64,000 nt of DNA from contig CAJNDS010002690.1 in the NCBI GenBank assembly GCA_905221605.1, positions 757,031 to 821,030 on the forward strand. The letters run 5' to 3'. Source of the DNA: Symbiodinium natans. Lineage: Eukaryota > Sar > Dinophyceae > Suessiales > Symbiodiniaceae. A program made the translations under genes and the position numbers. Shown one piece after another: positions 18,720 through 28,841 of the stretch; positions within the stretch are counted from its first letter, which is position 1; the number at the start of each line of letters is the position of its first letter. Below the pieces are notes generated by a model. The model did not search any database. It had not been told where the DNA came from and was given only the letters and a program-made list of their open reading frames with translations.

Positions 18720-19150
18720 TGCCAAGCTTTCACAGATGTGAGCCTGTTGATGACAATCTCATGGAGTCTTGCCAGCCAAGAACAACGCATATTTCTAACA
18801 GTTCTGTATGCTCGTTTCGCTGGCCATGCGCCAACCATACTACCAACACCTCAGCACCAGGAGTGGGAGGTGGAGCTGTCGTTTCTTGCGGACTCAGCTC
18901 TGCAGAAAAGCTTGGAAAATCTTGCTGCGCCTTTGCGTTGTTGGAGGAATTGCCAAAGCATCTGCCATCCAAATGGCTGCCGCTTGAAGCTTACACGGCT
19001 TACCAGCCTACCGCACCAGCTGAGGGCAGCATGTTCGACAACAGCTTGAACAAGCTAACGTTGTGCATACGTTTCCCTGTGGAGTTTCCCATGAGTCCAC
19101 CGGAAGTTTGGGTACGTCGGCCACCCTCAATACACCTTCGGGGCGCAGTC
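18720..19150 (+). pseudogene. Degenerate ubiquitin-conjugating (UBC/RWD-like) segment
   Basis: The plus-strand frame gives KLTLCIRFPVEFPMSPPE followed by VWVRRP. This matches the beta-sheet and P-P-E/F turn of E2 enzymes, most like the UBE2Q type (xRFPxxYPxxPPxVxxxxP). The preceding LEELPKHLPSKWLPLEAY could be the N-terminal helix region. The frame stops at 19151-19153 before any catalytic cysteine, and neighbouring frames are open, so this looks like a broken copy or the end of an exon. No TTTAGGG repeats fall inside. Confidence 0.4.
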
Positions 19151-19391
19151 TGAAAGCATGAGCCCAGCAAGCAGCATGAAGTGCACGATGCTCCAAGATC
19201 ACAGATGGAAGCCATGATAACATGCTTGTTTCCCAAGCTACTTTGGACGAATTGGTTGTGGTCATGTTTAGGAAACAATATATCAGATGAAAAAATATTC
19301 ACAGCACATACAATAGAATATTTTAAACGTAAAAAACATAAAATAAAATCAATAAATTGTGGTGATAATCACGGACTCTTTTGCAGCATAG

Positions 19392-19492
19392 CCATGGAGC
19401 CGGAACCACCCTCGCCGGCGGGGTCGGACTTCTCCGAGAAGTCATGGCGTGAGGCCCCAGAGTTCGAGGAAGCACCTTGGCAGCAGTTTCGG
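19392..19492 (+). CDS. Possible exon with start codon, MEPEPPSPAGSDFSEKSW
   Basis: After acceptor GCATAG, ATG at 19394 opens a frame of about 33 codons (continuing REAPEFEEAPWQQFR) to a GTTTTGGG donor. Acidic, Pro/Ser-rich. Could be a first coding exon. Confidence 0.4.
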
Positions 19493-19574
19493 GTTTTGGG
19501 TTTTGGGTTTAGGGTTCTGCGGTTTCACGCCCCAAAATTAGGTGACGTAGGGGTTCCGGGCCAGCCCCCTGCAG

Positions 19575-19854
19575 GAGAGGAAAGGTGGCAGCCCCCGCGA
19601 GTATTGCGGCATCGTCGAAGAGGCAAGGGAGACGTCTCTTCCGAAAAAGCTACGGGGTGGACCCTGAGCTGCAGGTTACGACAACCGGTGGCTTCATCCG
19701 ATCTGATGCGGGCGAGAGGCTGCTCGCCGGTGCCTTACATGGCTACGCCTTGCTGCCGTTTTCACGCTGCTGGCCAGCAAAACGGGCGTCATGCGAGCAG
19801 GTCCTCCCTGAGGCATGCATTGCCTGCACCGGAGGCGAATCTGTGCCGCCTTGA
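19575..19854 (+). CDS. Possible exon, FRKSYGVDPELQVTTTGG
   Basis: One frame stays open for about 92 codons after CTGCAG to TGA at 19852. The best part reads FIRSDAGERLLAGALHGY. A second frame is open for part of it. Family not recognised. Repeat-free surroundings (18.7-20.1 kb) suggest older or functional coding DNA. Confidence 0.4.
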
Positions 19855-20159
19855 GCTCAGCATCTTTGGAGAAGCTCTCTGTGGCACATGATGGCTGGAA
19901 AGGCCTGAGGGCACGCGAGTCGTCTTCTCAGCCCGGCTCCTGGTTAAACTGTGGATGGCGTGACAGCGTGTGACAGGCTATTCATGAATCCGCGCGAACT
20001 GCTGAGGTGGTGGTGGACCGGACGGGCAACGCCAAAGCAGACCAAGTCCGTCTCGAGGTCTGACTTGTCATGAGCTTCAGCAGTTTTCTCGATTGTAGGG
20101 GGGTTGGGGGTTCAGGCGAGCGTAAATTAAAAGAAGCACCGCGCCGCGAAGCCGCAAAG

Positions 20160-20445
20160 CGTCATAAACGAGACGAGCGTCTCAAGCGTCACAGGCGTCT
20201 CAAACATTGACACTTTTAAGCTTCGCGTGCGTCCTCATGTGCCTCAGGCGTGTCAAGCGTGTCAAGCGTCCCAAAGCGTCTCAAGCGCCTCAAGCGCCTT
20301 AAGCGTCTCAAGCGTCTCAAGCGTCCCAAAGCGTCTCAAGCGCCTCAAGCGTCTCAGGCGTCTCCTGCGTCTCAAGCGTCTCAAGCGTCTCAAGCGCCTC
20401 AAGCGCATCCTGCGTCTCAAGTGCCTCAAACGTCTCGAGCATGTA
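20160..20445. repeat. Minisatellite, GTCTCAAGC unit
   Basis: About thirty degenerate copies of a nine-base unit (AAGCGTCTC). The LKR and SQA repeat peptides read from it come from the nine-base period. Confidence 0.9.
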
Positions 20446-21401
20446 CACCGCAAGTTTCGGAAATGAGTGTTTCATCTTGAAATTTAGGGTTTAGGGTCGC
20501 TCAAAAGACCCCAAACGTCAAAAACATGCTCCCAATTGTACCTGTACACCATACAAAACATGCGCGCCAGATACACTCATGTTTATTCATTCAACACCGC
20601 AGCTTTCGGAAATGAGTGCTTCATCTTGAAAATTAGGGTTTGGGGTCGCTCAAAGGACCCCAAGCGGCAAAAACATGCTTCCAAGTGTAGGGGGGTAGAA
20701 ATGTGCAGCTTTCGCTTTGGAATGCGCCTTCAGGAGTTGGGGGGGGGGGGGGGGGGGGGGGTGGCTGAAAGGCACGGGGACGGATAACAACCGCTGGGCC
20801 TAGTGCCCTAAACCTTTTAAGGTGTCCCTGGAATCATCTAAGCAAGGTGGAGGTCCTCCACCTTGTTTGTACGCCCGACCCCAGGTTCGCCTGTACAAAT
20901 GCCAAGGGTTTTATGATGGAGATGGTCACCGTCTAGCGACTCCATCAGAGCGACCCTAAACCCTAAATGTCAAGATGAAGCACTGTTGAATGAATAAACA
21001 TGAGGGTATCTGGCGCGCATGTTTTGTATGGTGTACAGGTACACTTGGGAGCATGTTTTTGACGTTTGGGGTCTTTTGAGAGACCCTAAACCCGAAATTT
21101 CAAGATGAAGCACTCATTTCCGAAACATGCGGTGTTGAGTGTATGAAACATGCTTGTATGTGGCGCTCATGTTTTGTATAGTGTACAGGTACACTTGGAA
21201 GCATGTTTTTGATGTTTGGGATCTTTTGAGCGGCCCTAAACCCTACATTTCAAGATGAAGCGGGTGGGGGGGAGGGGCATGTGTGACTAGTTTTGGTTGC
21301 TGTCTGGGCTTATGTTGACCCCTTCCAACATTCTTTCGTCTGCTAAAACACAAAACCTTTACAAGGAACTTGAGTTTGCCAAATTGGTGTTATTAACTTA
21401 T

Positions 21402-21510
21402 GGCTTACCTTACGACCTCACGGTCGGCATTATTGAGCTTATGGTCTACCTTACGACCTCACGGTCGGCATTATTGAGCTTATGGCCTACCTTACGACCT
21501 CACGGTCTGA
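21402..21510. repeat. Tandem repeat of about 42 bp
   Basis: Almost three copies of a unit with TACCTTACGACCTCACGGTC followed by GGCATTATTGAGC. Confidence 0.9.
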
Positions 21511-21591
21511 GTGAATGAAACATGCCTGTATGTGGCGCTCCTGTTTTGTATAGTGTACAGGTACACTTGGAAGCATGTTTTTGCCGCTTGA

Positions 21592-21668
21592 GGGAGGAGG
21601 GAGGAGGGAGGAGGGAGGAGGGAGGAGGGAGGAGGGAGGAGGGAGGAGGGAGGAGGGAGGAGGGAGGC
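21592..21668. repeat. Minisatellite, GGGAGGA unit
   Basis: Eleven copies of a seven-base purine unit inside one copy of the 200-bp repeat. Confidence 0.95.
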
Positions 21669-22534
21669 GGGGGTCTTTTGAGCGACCCAAAACCCTAAAT
21701 TTCAAGATGAAGCACTCATTTCCGAAACCTGCGGTGTTGAATGAATAAACAGGAGTGTATCTGGCGCGCGTGTTTTGTATAGGGTACAGGTACACGTGGA
21801 AGCATGCTTTTGCCGCTTGGGGTCCTTTGAGCGACCCTAAACCCTAAATTTCAAGATGAAGCACTCATTTCCGAAACCTGCGGTGTTGAATGAATAAACA
21901 TGAGGGTATCTGTCGCGCGTTTTGTATGGTGTACAGGTGCAATTAGGAGCATGTTTTTGACGTTTGGGGTCTTTTGAGCGACCCTAAACCCTAAATTTGA
22001 AGATGAAGCACTCATTTCCGAAACATGCGGTGTTGAGTGAATGACACATGCTTGTATGTGGCGCTCATGTTTTGTATAGTGTACAGGTACACTTGGAAGC
22101 ATGTTTTTGATGTTTGGGATCTTTTGAGCGACCTTAAACCCTAAATTTCAAGATGAAGCACTCATTTCCGAAACTTGCGGTGTTGAATGAATAAACAGGA
22201 GTGTATGTCAGGTTTCGGAAATGAGTGCTTCATCTTGAAATTTAGGGTTTAGGGTCGCTCAAAGGACCCCAAGCGGCAAAAACATGCTTCTAAGTGTACC
22301 TGTACACTATACAAAACATGAGCGCCACATACACTCCTGTATATTCATTCAACACCGCAAGTTTCGGAAATGAGTGCTTCATCTTGAAATTTAGGGTTTA
22401 AGGTCGCTCAAAAGATCATAACGTTCAAGACTCGCTGCGTCTGAGACCCTACTTACGGCTTGGGTTATTTTAAGGGGTTTGGGGCTTAGGGTCTGGAGTT
22501 TTGGGTCTAGGGTCGGAACCCCAAACCCACACAG

Positions 22535-22775
22535 GACAACGACTTCTTCAAGCAGCAGCTGCGACGCAAGCGGAAACGCGAGCAAGAGGCTTGGCTTGCA
22601 AGTACACACACAGACACGCAGACGCACAGATGCACAGACACACAGACTACAGAAACCATGCCCTAAACACTTTAAATCCTAAGCCCTTTCGAAAGCCGAG
22701 GAGGAGGAAGAGGAGGAGGAACAGGAGGAGGAGGAGATCGACATGGATGAGTTCCTGAAGGAAGTGGACATTTAG
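22535..22775 (+). CDS. Two terminal exons of an acidic/basic C-terminus gene
   Basis: Exon 22535-22601 follows ACACAG and encodes DNDFFKQQLRRKRKREQE then AWLA. It ends at CAA|GTACAC. Exon 22696-22775 follows CGAAAG and runs to TAG. Joining them across the 94-bp GT-AG intron keeps frame. The second exon gives a run of about 13 acidic residues (one Gln inside), then IDMDEFLKEVDI. The basic coiled stretch followed by a glutamate tract looks like the end of a nuclear protein. Family not recognised. The intron is CA-rich, not TTTAGGG-rich. Upstream exons were not identified. Confidence 0.55.
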
Positions 22776-22799
22776 TTGGCCGCTTGGCGCAGAGTGTTG

Positions 22800-23230
22800 C
22801 GGTGAAAATCTTTCTCGAGGTTCAGGCTTTGCCACCTGGCCCTGGTTTGGGGTAGGGTGTTCGGGTTCTCGGGTTTTAGGGTCTCAGGGTTTTCGGGTTC
22901 TAGGCTCTAGGGTTTTTGGGTTTAGGGTTGCTAAGTCGGGTACAGGTTGTTTGGGATCATATAGCCCTAAAACCCTAAGTCCTAAACCCCTAGACCCGGT
23001 AACCCTAAACCCGAAACCCTAAACCCTAAACCCTCAACCCTAAACCCTGTAAACTCTAAACCCGGCAGATGGGCTCATGCCCCATGGCCTGTGGAAAACG
23101 TGTGATTGCAAACCAAGGCAAGGAGATCTGATCCTGCAAGGCACCTTCCTGGCTCAATTCGAAGGCCTGGTAGGGTTTTTTATGCACCCAAACACCCTGT
23201 GCCCGACTAGCGTCCCTAAACCCTAAAACC
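22800..23230. other. Telomere-type repeat stretch, no gene seen
   Basis: Degenerate GGGTTTTAGGG and CCCTAAA units with a unique segment 23070-23200 that has no convincing exon edges. Confidence 0.6.
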
Positions 23231-23232
23231 CT

Positions 23233-24283
23233 CTGCGGGGAGCCTTAGGGAGTAGTGGGGAGGATTGGAGATAGTAAAGAAGCCCTGCCGCTTGGCCATG
23301 CTTGCAGCCCCTGACAGTGGAGACCATCATTCCTTGCGGCGTGCTTTCGCGAACGACGAAGGCATGCGGCGTGCTCAGTACAGTTCAACGTGCGTCCTGG
23401 CGACTCTCAAGTCCGACGTACATGTGTCAACCCATAATCGAATTTCGGGGCACGAGTCCTGGCTAATGGCAAGGGTGTTCGGAGCGTAAGCGCACGATGT
23501 TAGTCTCCTAAGCCCCCTGAACGTTTAGGGTCCTTTCGGAGGGAAGCTGCGGGGAGCCTTAGGGAGTAGTGGGGAGGATTGGAGATAGTAAAGAAGCCCT
23601 GCCGCTTGGCCATGCTTGCAGCCCCTGACAGTGGAGACCATCATTCCTTGTGGCGTGCTTTCGCGAACGGCGAAAGCATGCGGCGTGCTCAGTACAGTTC
23701 AACGTGCGTCCCGAGTCCTGGCTAATGGCAAGGGTGTTCGGAGCGTAAGCGCACGATGTTAGTCTCCTAAGCCCCCTGAACGTTTAGGGTCCTTTCGGAG
23801 GGAAGCTGCGGGGAGCCTTAGGGAGTAGTGGGGAGGATTGGAGATAGTAAAGAAGCCCTGCCGCTTGGCCAATGCTTGCAGCCCCTGACAGTGGAGACCA
23901 TCATTCCTTGTGGCGTGCTTTCGCGAACGACGAAGGCATGCGGCGTGCTCAGTACAGTTCAACGTGCGTCCTGGCGACTCTCAAGTCCGACGTACATGTT
24001 TGTCAACCCATAATCGAATTTCGGGGCACGAGTCCTGGCTAATGGCAAGGGTGTTCGGAGCGTAAGCGCACGATGCTAGTCTCCTAAGCCCCCTGAACGT
24101 TTAGGGTCCTTTCGGAGGGAAGCTGCGGGGAGCCGTAGGGAGTAGTGGGGAGGATTGGAGATAGTAAAGAAGCCCTGCCGCTTGGCCATGCTTGCAGCCC
24201 CTGACAGTGGAGACCGTCATTCCTTGTGGCGTGCTTTCGCGAACGGCGAAAGCATGCGGCGTGCTCAGTACAGTTCAACGTAG
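23233..24283. repeat. Tandem array of about 310-bp units
   Basis: Copies start CTGCGGGGAGCCTTAGGGAG at 23233, 23547, 23806 and 24123. Copy 2 lacks about 50 bp present in copies 1 and 3. Copy 4 is cut after CAGTACAGTTCAACGT, where the G-rich satellite begins. Each copy holds CGAACGACGAAGGCATGCGG and one TTTAGGG. Open frames of 60-74 codons in single copies are not conserved between copies. Confidence 0.95.
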
Positions 24284-24289
24284 CGGAGG

Positions 24290-25367
24290 GGGCGGAGCAA
24301 GCGGAGGGGGCGGGCGCACTGGAGCCCTTTAAAGTCAGTCTTTAAGGTCAGTCATCTGATCGAGTGGGGAAGGGGTAGGGGAGGAGGATGGAGTGGAATG
24401 GTTGGGAAGGGGAAGGGTGGTTGGTGGTGGGAGGGTTAGGGGCGGGGTGGATTGGGGGTACGGTGAGAGGGGGGGCCGGAAGGGAAGGGGTAGGGGAGGA
24501 GGATGGAGTGGAATGGGGGAAGGGGTAAGGGAGGAGGATGGAGTGGAATGGTTGGGGGGGGGTTGGGGGGACGGTGATGGTAAGGGAAGTGAAGGGGGCG
24601 ATGGGTGGAGTGGGCGGGAAGGGCGGAGCCCTTCAAAGTCAGTTAGCTGCGGGTCTGCCAGAGGCCCGTACAACCAGGTGGGCATAGGGCGGGGGCTGGG
24701 GTAGGTGGGGGGGGGAGGAGGGGGTGGGTGGGTGGGGGGGGTTGGGGGCGGGGTGCGAGCGAGGGGAGCGGTTGGGCGGAGCAAGGGGGAGGGGAGCCGG
24801 ATGGGGGAGGGTGGAGCTGGGGGGGTGGGGGGTGCGTGGGTGCGGGGGGGTTGGGGGGACGGTGATGGTAAGGGAAGTGAGGGGCGATGGGCGGAGCGGG
24901 CGGGAAGAGCAGTCAGTCTGAACAGGTCTGCCAGAGGCCGTGCAACCAGGTGGCCATGAACCACTGGGCATCGGGTGGGTGGGGTAGGTGCGGGTGGGGG
25001 TGGAGGAGATGATAAGTGCCTGGAGAAGGGTGGATTGGGGGTGGGGAAGGGGTAGGGAAGGGTGGAGTGGAATGGTTGGGAAGGGGAAGAGTAGCAGGGG
25101 AAGGGGTTGGTGGTGGAAGGGTTAGAAGGGGTAGGGGATGGAGGGGGAGTGGGAGGGGCAGGAAGTGTGGGGGGGGGTGGGTGGGGGGTGGGAGGGAAGG
25201 GGGGGTGGGAGAGCGGAGGGGGCGGAGCAAGCAGAGGGGCGGGGGGTGGATTGGGGGTACGGTGAGGCGGGGGGGTAGGGGAGGAGGCTGGAGGAAGGAG
25301 GATGGAGTGGAATGGTTGGGGGGGGGTTGGGGGGTGATGGTAAGGGAAGTGAGGGGGCGATGGGGGT

Positions 25368-25405
<38 letters not shown>

Positions 25406-26090
25406 AGGCAGGGGTAGGAAGGGGAGGGCGTGGATTGGCCCTGAAACAGTGCAATGGTTGGGAAGGGAGGGGCAGGGGAAGGGGTTGGTGGTGAGCCATG
25501 GTGGGTGTGGGGGTGCGGGGTGTGGGGTGGGGGGGGGCGGAGGGGGCGGAAGGGGAAGGGTGGTTGGTGGTGGGAGGGTATTGGGTGTACGGGGGGGGGG
25601 GGAAGGGGTAGGGGAGTGGAGTGGAATGGGGGAAGGGGTAAGGGAGGAGGAGTGGGTGGGGGGGCCTTCAAAGTCAGTCAGCTGAACCGGTCTGCCAGAG
25701 GCCCGTACAACCAGGTGGCCATGAACCACTGGGCATAGGGTGGGAAGGGGTGGGGTAGGTGGGGGGGGGGAGGGTGGGGTGGGGGTGGTGTGGCTGGGGG
25801 GAGGGTGGGGTGGGGGGGTGGGGGGTGCGTGGGTGGGGGGGGGGGGATTGGAGGGTTGGGGGGTGGAAGGCAGGGGTGGAGTAAGCCCTGAAACAGTGGA
25901 ATGGTTGGGAAGGGGAAGGGTAGTGGGAGGGGCAGGGGAAGGGGTTGGTGGTGAGCCATGGCGGGCGGAGCGGGCGGAAAGGGCGGGAAGGGCGGGAAGG
26001 GCGGGAAGGGCGGGAAGGGCGGGAAGGGCGGGAAGGGCGGGAAGGGCGGGAAGGGCGGGGCACGGACTGGCCCTTTAAAATCAGCTTAAG
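24290..26090. repeat. G-rich satellite block 2 with conserved box
   Basis: About 1.8 kb of G-rich DNA (GGGGTGGGTGGGGGG, GGAGTGGAATGGTTGGG). It is punctuated by a conserved non-G box at about 24319, 24620, 24910 and 25665: CTTCAAAGTCAGTCAGCTG, then GTCTGCCAGAGGCCGTGCAA, CCAGGTGGCCATGAACCACT and GGGCAT. The last part (25972-26057) is a GGGCGGGAA minisatellite. A 37-base G-run lies at 25368-25404. Long Pro/Gly-rich frames on both strands are compositional. Confidence 0.92.
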
Positions 26091-26111
26091 GTGCGGGGTT
26101 ACGCCGACGCC

Positions 26112-26150
26112 ATGGAGTCTTCACTAGCGCCTCCCCCGCTCAAAGCTGGG
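26112..26150 (+). CDS. Possible first coding exon of CCCH copy A, MESSLAPPPLKAG
   Basis: ATG at 26112 after GACGCC opens 13 codons to donor GTCGGC. It lies 136 bp upstream of the finger exon at 26286. Start choice is tentative. Confidence 0.3.
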
Positions 26151-26285
26151 GTCGGCGGATAAGAAGGACCCCAATAAGGCACCCCTAATTTCGGAACCCC
26201 CCCAAAGAAACACGATTCCAGCAGGGTGTATGCAGAGTGTATGCTGGTGTGAGAGTTTTGGAGGTTGTGGTTCGCCATGTGGCAG

Positions 26286-26343
26286 CCCCTGAGCGCAGGC
26301 ATCTTCTTTCAAGCCGGCCAATGCGAGACTGGCTCTCACGATA
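26286..26343 (+). CDS. CCCH zinc-finger protein, copy A, first half of finger
   Basis: After acceptor TGGCAG the frame reads PLSAGIFFQAGQCETGSH. The core GIFFQAGQC matches CIFFQAGQ(C) of copy B (54338-54407), with glycine (GGC) for the first zinc-ligand cysteine. A GT donor exists at 26344, but joining to the second half (26780) in the expected place needs the exon to end at 26324 after the TGC codon, before GAGACT. That would be a GA donor, a type reported in dinoflagellates. CCCH fingers of this type bind RNA. The lost ligand may weaken the finger or mark a decaying copy. Confidence 0.55.
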
Positions 26344-26779
26344 GTCGGCGTTCCATTGCTATTTTCATATATCGCTCTTTTTGGGAGAGGGGGGGAGGCA
26401 GAGTTGTTTCCTAAACCCTAAGCCCTAAATTGTTTTTCAGTGGTTGGGAGGGTTTGGGCGCAGGATAGGCTCTCAGAAACTACCGAACCCTGAATCCACA
26501 ACAATGTTTTTGGTTTCTCATAAGGACCCTAGACCCTAAACAAAAAAGCACCGAGGGGGTAGAAGCGTGGGGGGTGTAAGGGGCCCATATTCCCATGATT
26601 AGGGCTTATCAAGGCTTCTTTGGGAGGGTTCAGGATTTAGGGTTTAGGGTTGCAGGTTTGGGGCTTAGAGAGGCTTATTTGGGATTGTCATCCCCTTCTT
26701 GGGGGAATATGGGGCCCTTGCACCCCCCCTCCCTTCCACCCATTTGGTTCCTTCTGAGTTCTTAGGGCCCTGAGCACAG

Positions 26780-26870
26780 GAAAACGGCGACAAGTGCGGC
26801 TACTGTCATTTGCGCCATGACAGGCGCCAGGTGCTACCGGATCGGAGGCAGGCTCTTGGCTTTTGGGGCG
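26780..26870 (+). CDS. CCCH zinc-finger protein, copy A, second half of finger
   Basis: Thirty codons between GCACAG and GTTTAGGG, starting in phase 0: ENGDKCGYCHLRHDRRQV, then LPDRRQALGFWG. ENGxxCGYCHLxH carries the last Cys-x3-His part of a CCCH finger and aligns with copy B (55147-55235), including the downstream DRR. It ends with one extra base, the same phase as copy B. Confidence 0.65.
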
Positions 26871-26914
26871 GTTTAGGGTTTAGGGAACAAAGAAATTGTA
26901 TAGGGTTCATGTCC

Positions 26915-27135
26915 GGAGTTTTGGGCGGGTTTTGGGCGAAAGTTTTGGGCGAAAGTTTTGGGCGGGTTTTGGGCGGGTTTTGGGCGAAAGTTTTGAGCGA
27001 GTTTTCTTTTTTGCTTTCGTAGAAATTGTATAGTCCTGTCCAGAGTCTGGGGCGGGTTTTGGGCGGGTTTTGTATAGAAATTGTATAGGGTTCAGGTCCG
27101 GAGTTTTGAGCGACAGTTTTGGGCGAAAGTTTTTT
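26915..27135. repeat. Minisatellite, TTTTGGGCGAAAG / TTTTGGGCGGG
   Basis: About a dozen 11-13 bp units with two embedded copies of GAAATTGTATAGGGTTCA. Lies in the presumed intron downstream of the copy A finger. Confidence 0.9.
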
Positions 27136-27513
27136 GTTTTACTTGCCCCTGAAGTCTTGCTTAAGTTGAAATTGCGAGGCCTCTCAAGGTCTTTGAAGCC
27201 TTGTTTAAGTTGAAATTTTGGGCCTCTGAAGGCTTCTGAAGCCTTGGTCAAGTAAGTCGACTATTTTGCAGCCAGGGGCGTTTTGGATCACTTTACTTAG
27301 ATGGTTTTTGGAATTTTGTTCGGTGAAGGGGTTGTAAGTTCAGAATCATATCACATACAATTTCTATTTATCCGGTCTTGAGTGTTTAGGGTTTAGGGTT
27401 TTGGGTTTTGGGTTTAGGGTTTAGGGTCTAGGGTCTAGGGTTTAGGGTTTTGGGTTTAGGGTTAGGTCCTACTTAGGGCATCTTAGGGCTTTTGGGTTCC
27501 CCAACTACTGAAC

Positions 27514-27804
27514 CTAGGGTTTAGGGTTTAGGGTTTAGGGTTTAGGGGGTTTAGGGGGTTTAGGGGGTTTAGGGGGTTCAGGGGGTTTAGGGGGTTTAGG
27601 GGGTTTAGGGGGTTTAGGGGGTTTAGGGGGTTTAGGGTTTAGGGTTTAGGTCCTACTTAGGGCATCTTAGGGCTTTTGAGTTCCCCAACTACTGAACTTA
27701 GGGTTTAGGGTTTAGGGTTTAGGGTTTAGGGTTTAGGGTTTAGGGTTTAGGGTTTAGGGTTTAGGGTTTAGGGTTTAGGGTTTAGGGTTTAGGGTTTAGG
27801 GTTC
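27514..27804. repeat. TTTAGGG and TTTAGGGGG array
   Basis: A 290-bp run. The first part shifts to a nine-base TTTAGGGGG unit (27543-27632), then returns to about eighteen canonical units. A unique segment of about 55 bp (27465-27520) is repeated inside it at 27648-27700. Confidence 0.95.
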
Positions 27805-27845
27805 CTAAACCCTCCTTAAACCCTCAACCCTAGACCCATCGGCAG

Positions 27846-27947
27846 GCCTTCAAAATCCCAAACAAAGGCGGTCTTCGGCCTTCCGGGTTTGAATCTTCAG
27901 GGGCTTAGGCAATCCCTCGGCGTGCCAGGGAGGCGGAGGGATTACTA
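27846..27947 (+). CDS. Possible exons, AFKIPNKGGLRPSG and GLRQSLGVPGRRRDY
   Basis: Two open islands: 27846-27886 (after CGGCAG, before GTTTGA) and 27901-27947 (after TCTTCAG, before GTAGGG). The 14-bp gap is too short for an intron, so at most one is used as drawn. Confidence 0.3.
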
Positions 27948-28020
27948 GTAGGGTTTAGGACTTAGGGTGGGCACGCTTCATATCTACCCCCTATAAATAC
28001 GGTGTAAACCCACGGGGCCA

Positions 28021-28095
28021 TATGAAAGGATCATGCTGCATCAAATGGAACAGGTGCGTTTCTGGATGCCTGGAAGACAGCTGATTCAAACCCTA
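28021..28095 (+). CDS. Possible exon, YERIMLHQMEQVRFWMP
   Basis: An open island continuing GRQLIQT, with a GTGCGT donor option after the MEQ codons. Family unknown. Confidence 0.35.
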
Positions 28096-28163
28096 AACCC
28101 TAAACCCTAAACCTTAAATCCTAAACCCTAAACCCTCAACCCTCAACCCTCCGATCTTCCCAG

Positions 28164-28210
28164 GCAGCGTGCAGCACTCCGCAAGCTGAACGAGTCTGAG
28201 TTGTGCCTGG
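28164..28210 (+). CDS. CCCH copy A, predicted exon QRAALRKLNESELCL
   Basis: Fifteen codons with one extra base at each end, between TTCCCAG and GTTTAGGG. It aligns with the start of the copy B exon 56275-56359 (QRTLLRRLNASGML), which has the same start phase. This supports a shared gene structure. Confidence 0.5.
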
Positions 28211-28841
28211 GTTTAGGGTTTAGGGTTTAGGGTTTAGGGTTTAGGGTTTAGGGTGTGGGGTTTAGGGTTTGGGGTTTAGGGTTTAGGGTGTGGGGTTTGG
28301 GGTTCATAGGATTTCTGGTTTGGGCTTGAAATCGGGTTCATAGGCTTTAGGTTCCGTAGGGTGTAGGGCTTGGGGTTCATAGGGTGTCTGGTTCGTAGGG
28401 TTTAGGGCTTAGGGTTTGTGGGTCAGAAATCCTGGATCCCCCAAAGTCCGCAACAAAGGGCCCAAAACCCGTAAAAAGGACCATTTCTGGGTTTGGCCCT
28501 CTACCCGTTTTTGAAGATGGTTGCCGGGCTACTGGGTGTGGGGTGAAAAGAAAGGAAAGGTACGGGATAGAGGGCTTACGGTGTCAGATGTGGGGATCTA
28601 GGTCCTAGGTTTGGTGTTGAGGTTTCATAGGGTTTAGGGTCTAAAAGGCTCCGGGTTTTAGCGTTTACGGTTTAGGGCTTAGGGTAAGGGACTTCTGGTG
28701 GAAATTCGCGGTATTTTGAACTAACTTTCAGGCCTTTGCACCTGTTGCAGGTGCGGCTAGACGCCCGCGCATAGCGTTTAGGGTTTAGGGTTTAGGGTTA
28801 GTTTTTAGGAGGGGTATTAGGGTCTAGAAGGGCTTACTAAG

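Larger units (their letters stand above)
20445..22425. repeat. Cluster of about 200-bp direct and inverted repeats
   Basis: At least eight copies of a unit with TTTCAAGATGAAGCACTCAT, CGGTGTTGAATGAATAAACA and GTGTACAGGTACACTTGGAA. Copies at about 20445-20690 and 22205-22425 are inverted relative to those between. Each includes one or two CCCTAAA units. Short tandem arrays lie within (21402-21510 and 21592-21668). Confidence 0.9.

Noticed and set aside
20227-20480. LKR, SQA and RLRR repeat proteins
   Set aside because: Nine-base minisatellite read in different frames; low complexity only.
20445-24283. CRISPR-like array
   Set aside because: Repeat units are 200-310 bp and diverged, without short identical repeats and unique spacers. 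The DNA is clearly eukaryotic.
24335-25738. Proline- or glycine-rich open frames of up to 464 codons on both strands
   Set aside because: They lie in G-rich satellite DNA, where stop codons are rare in several frames on both strands. No domain, no exon edges, and opposite frames are equally open.
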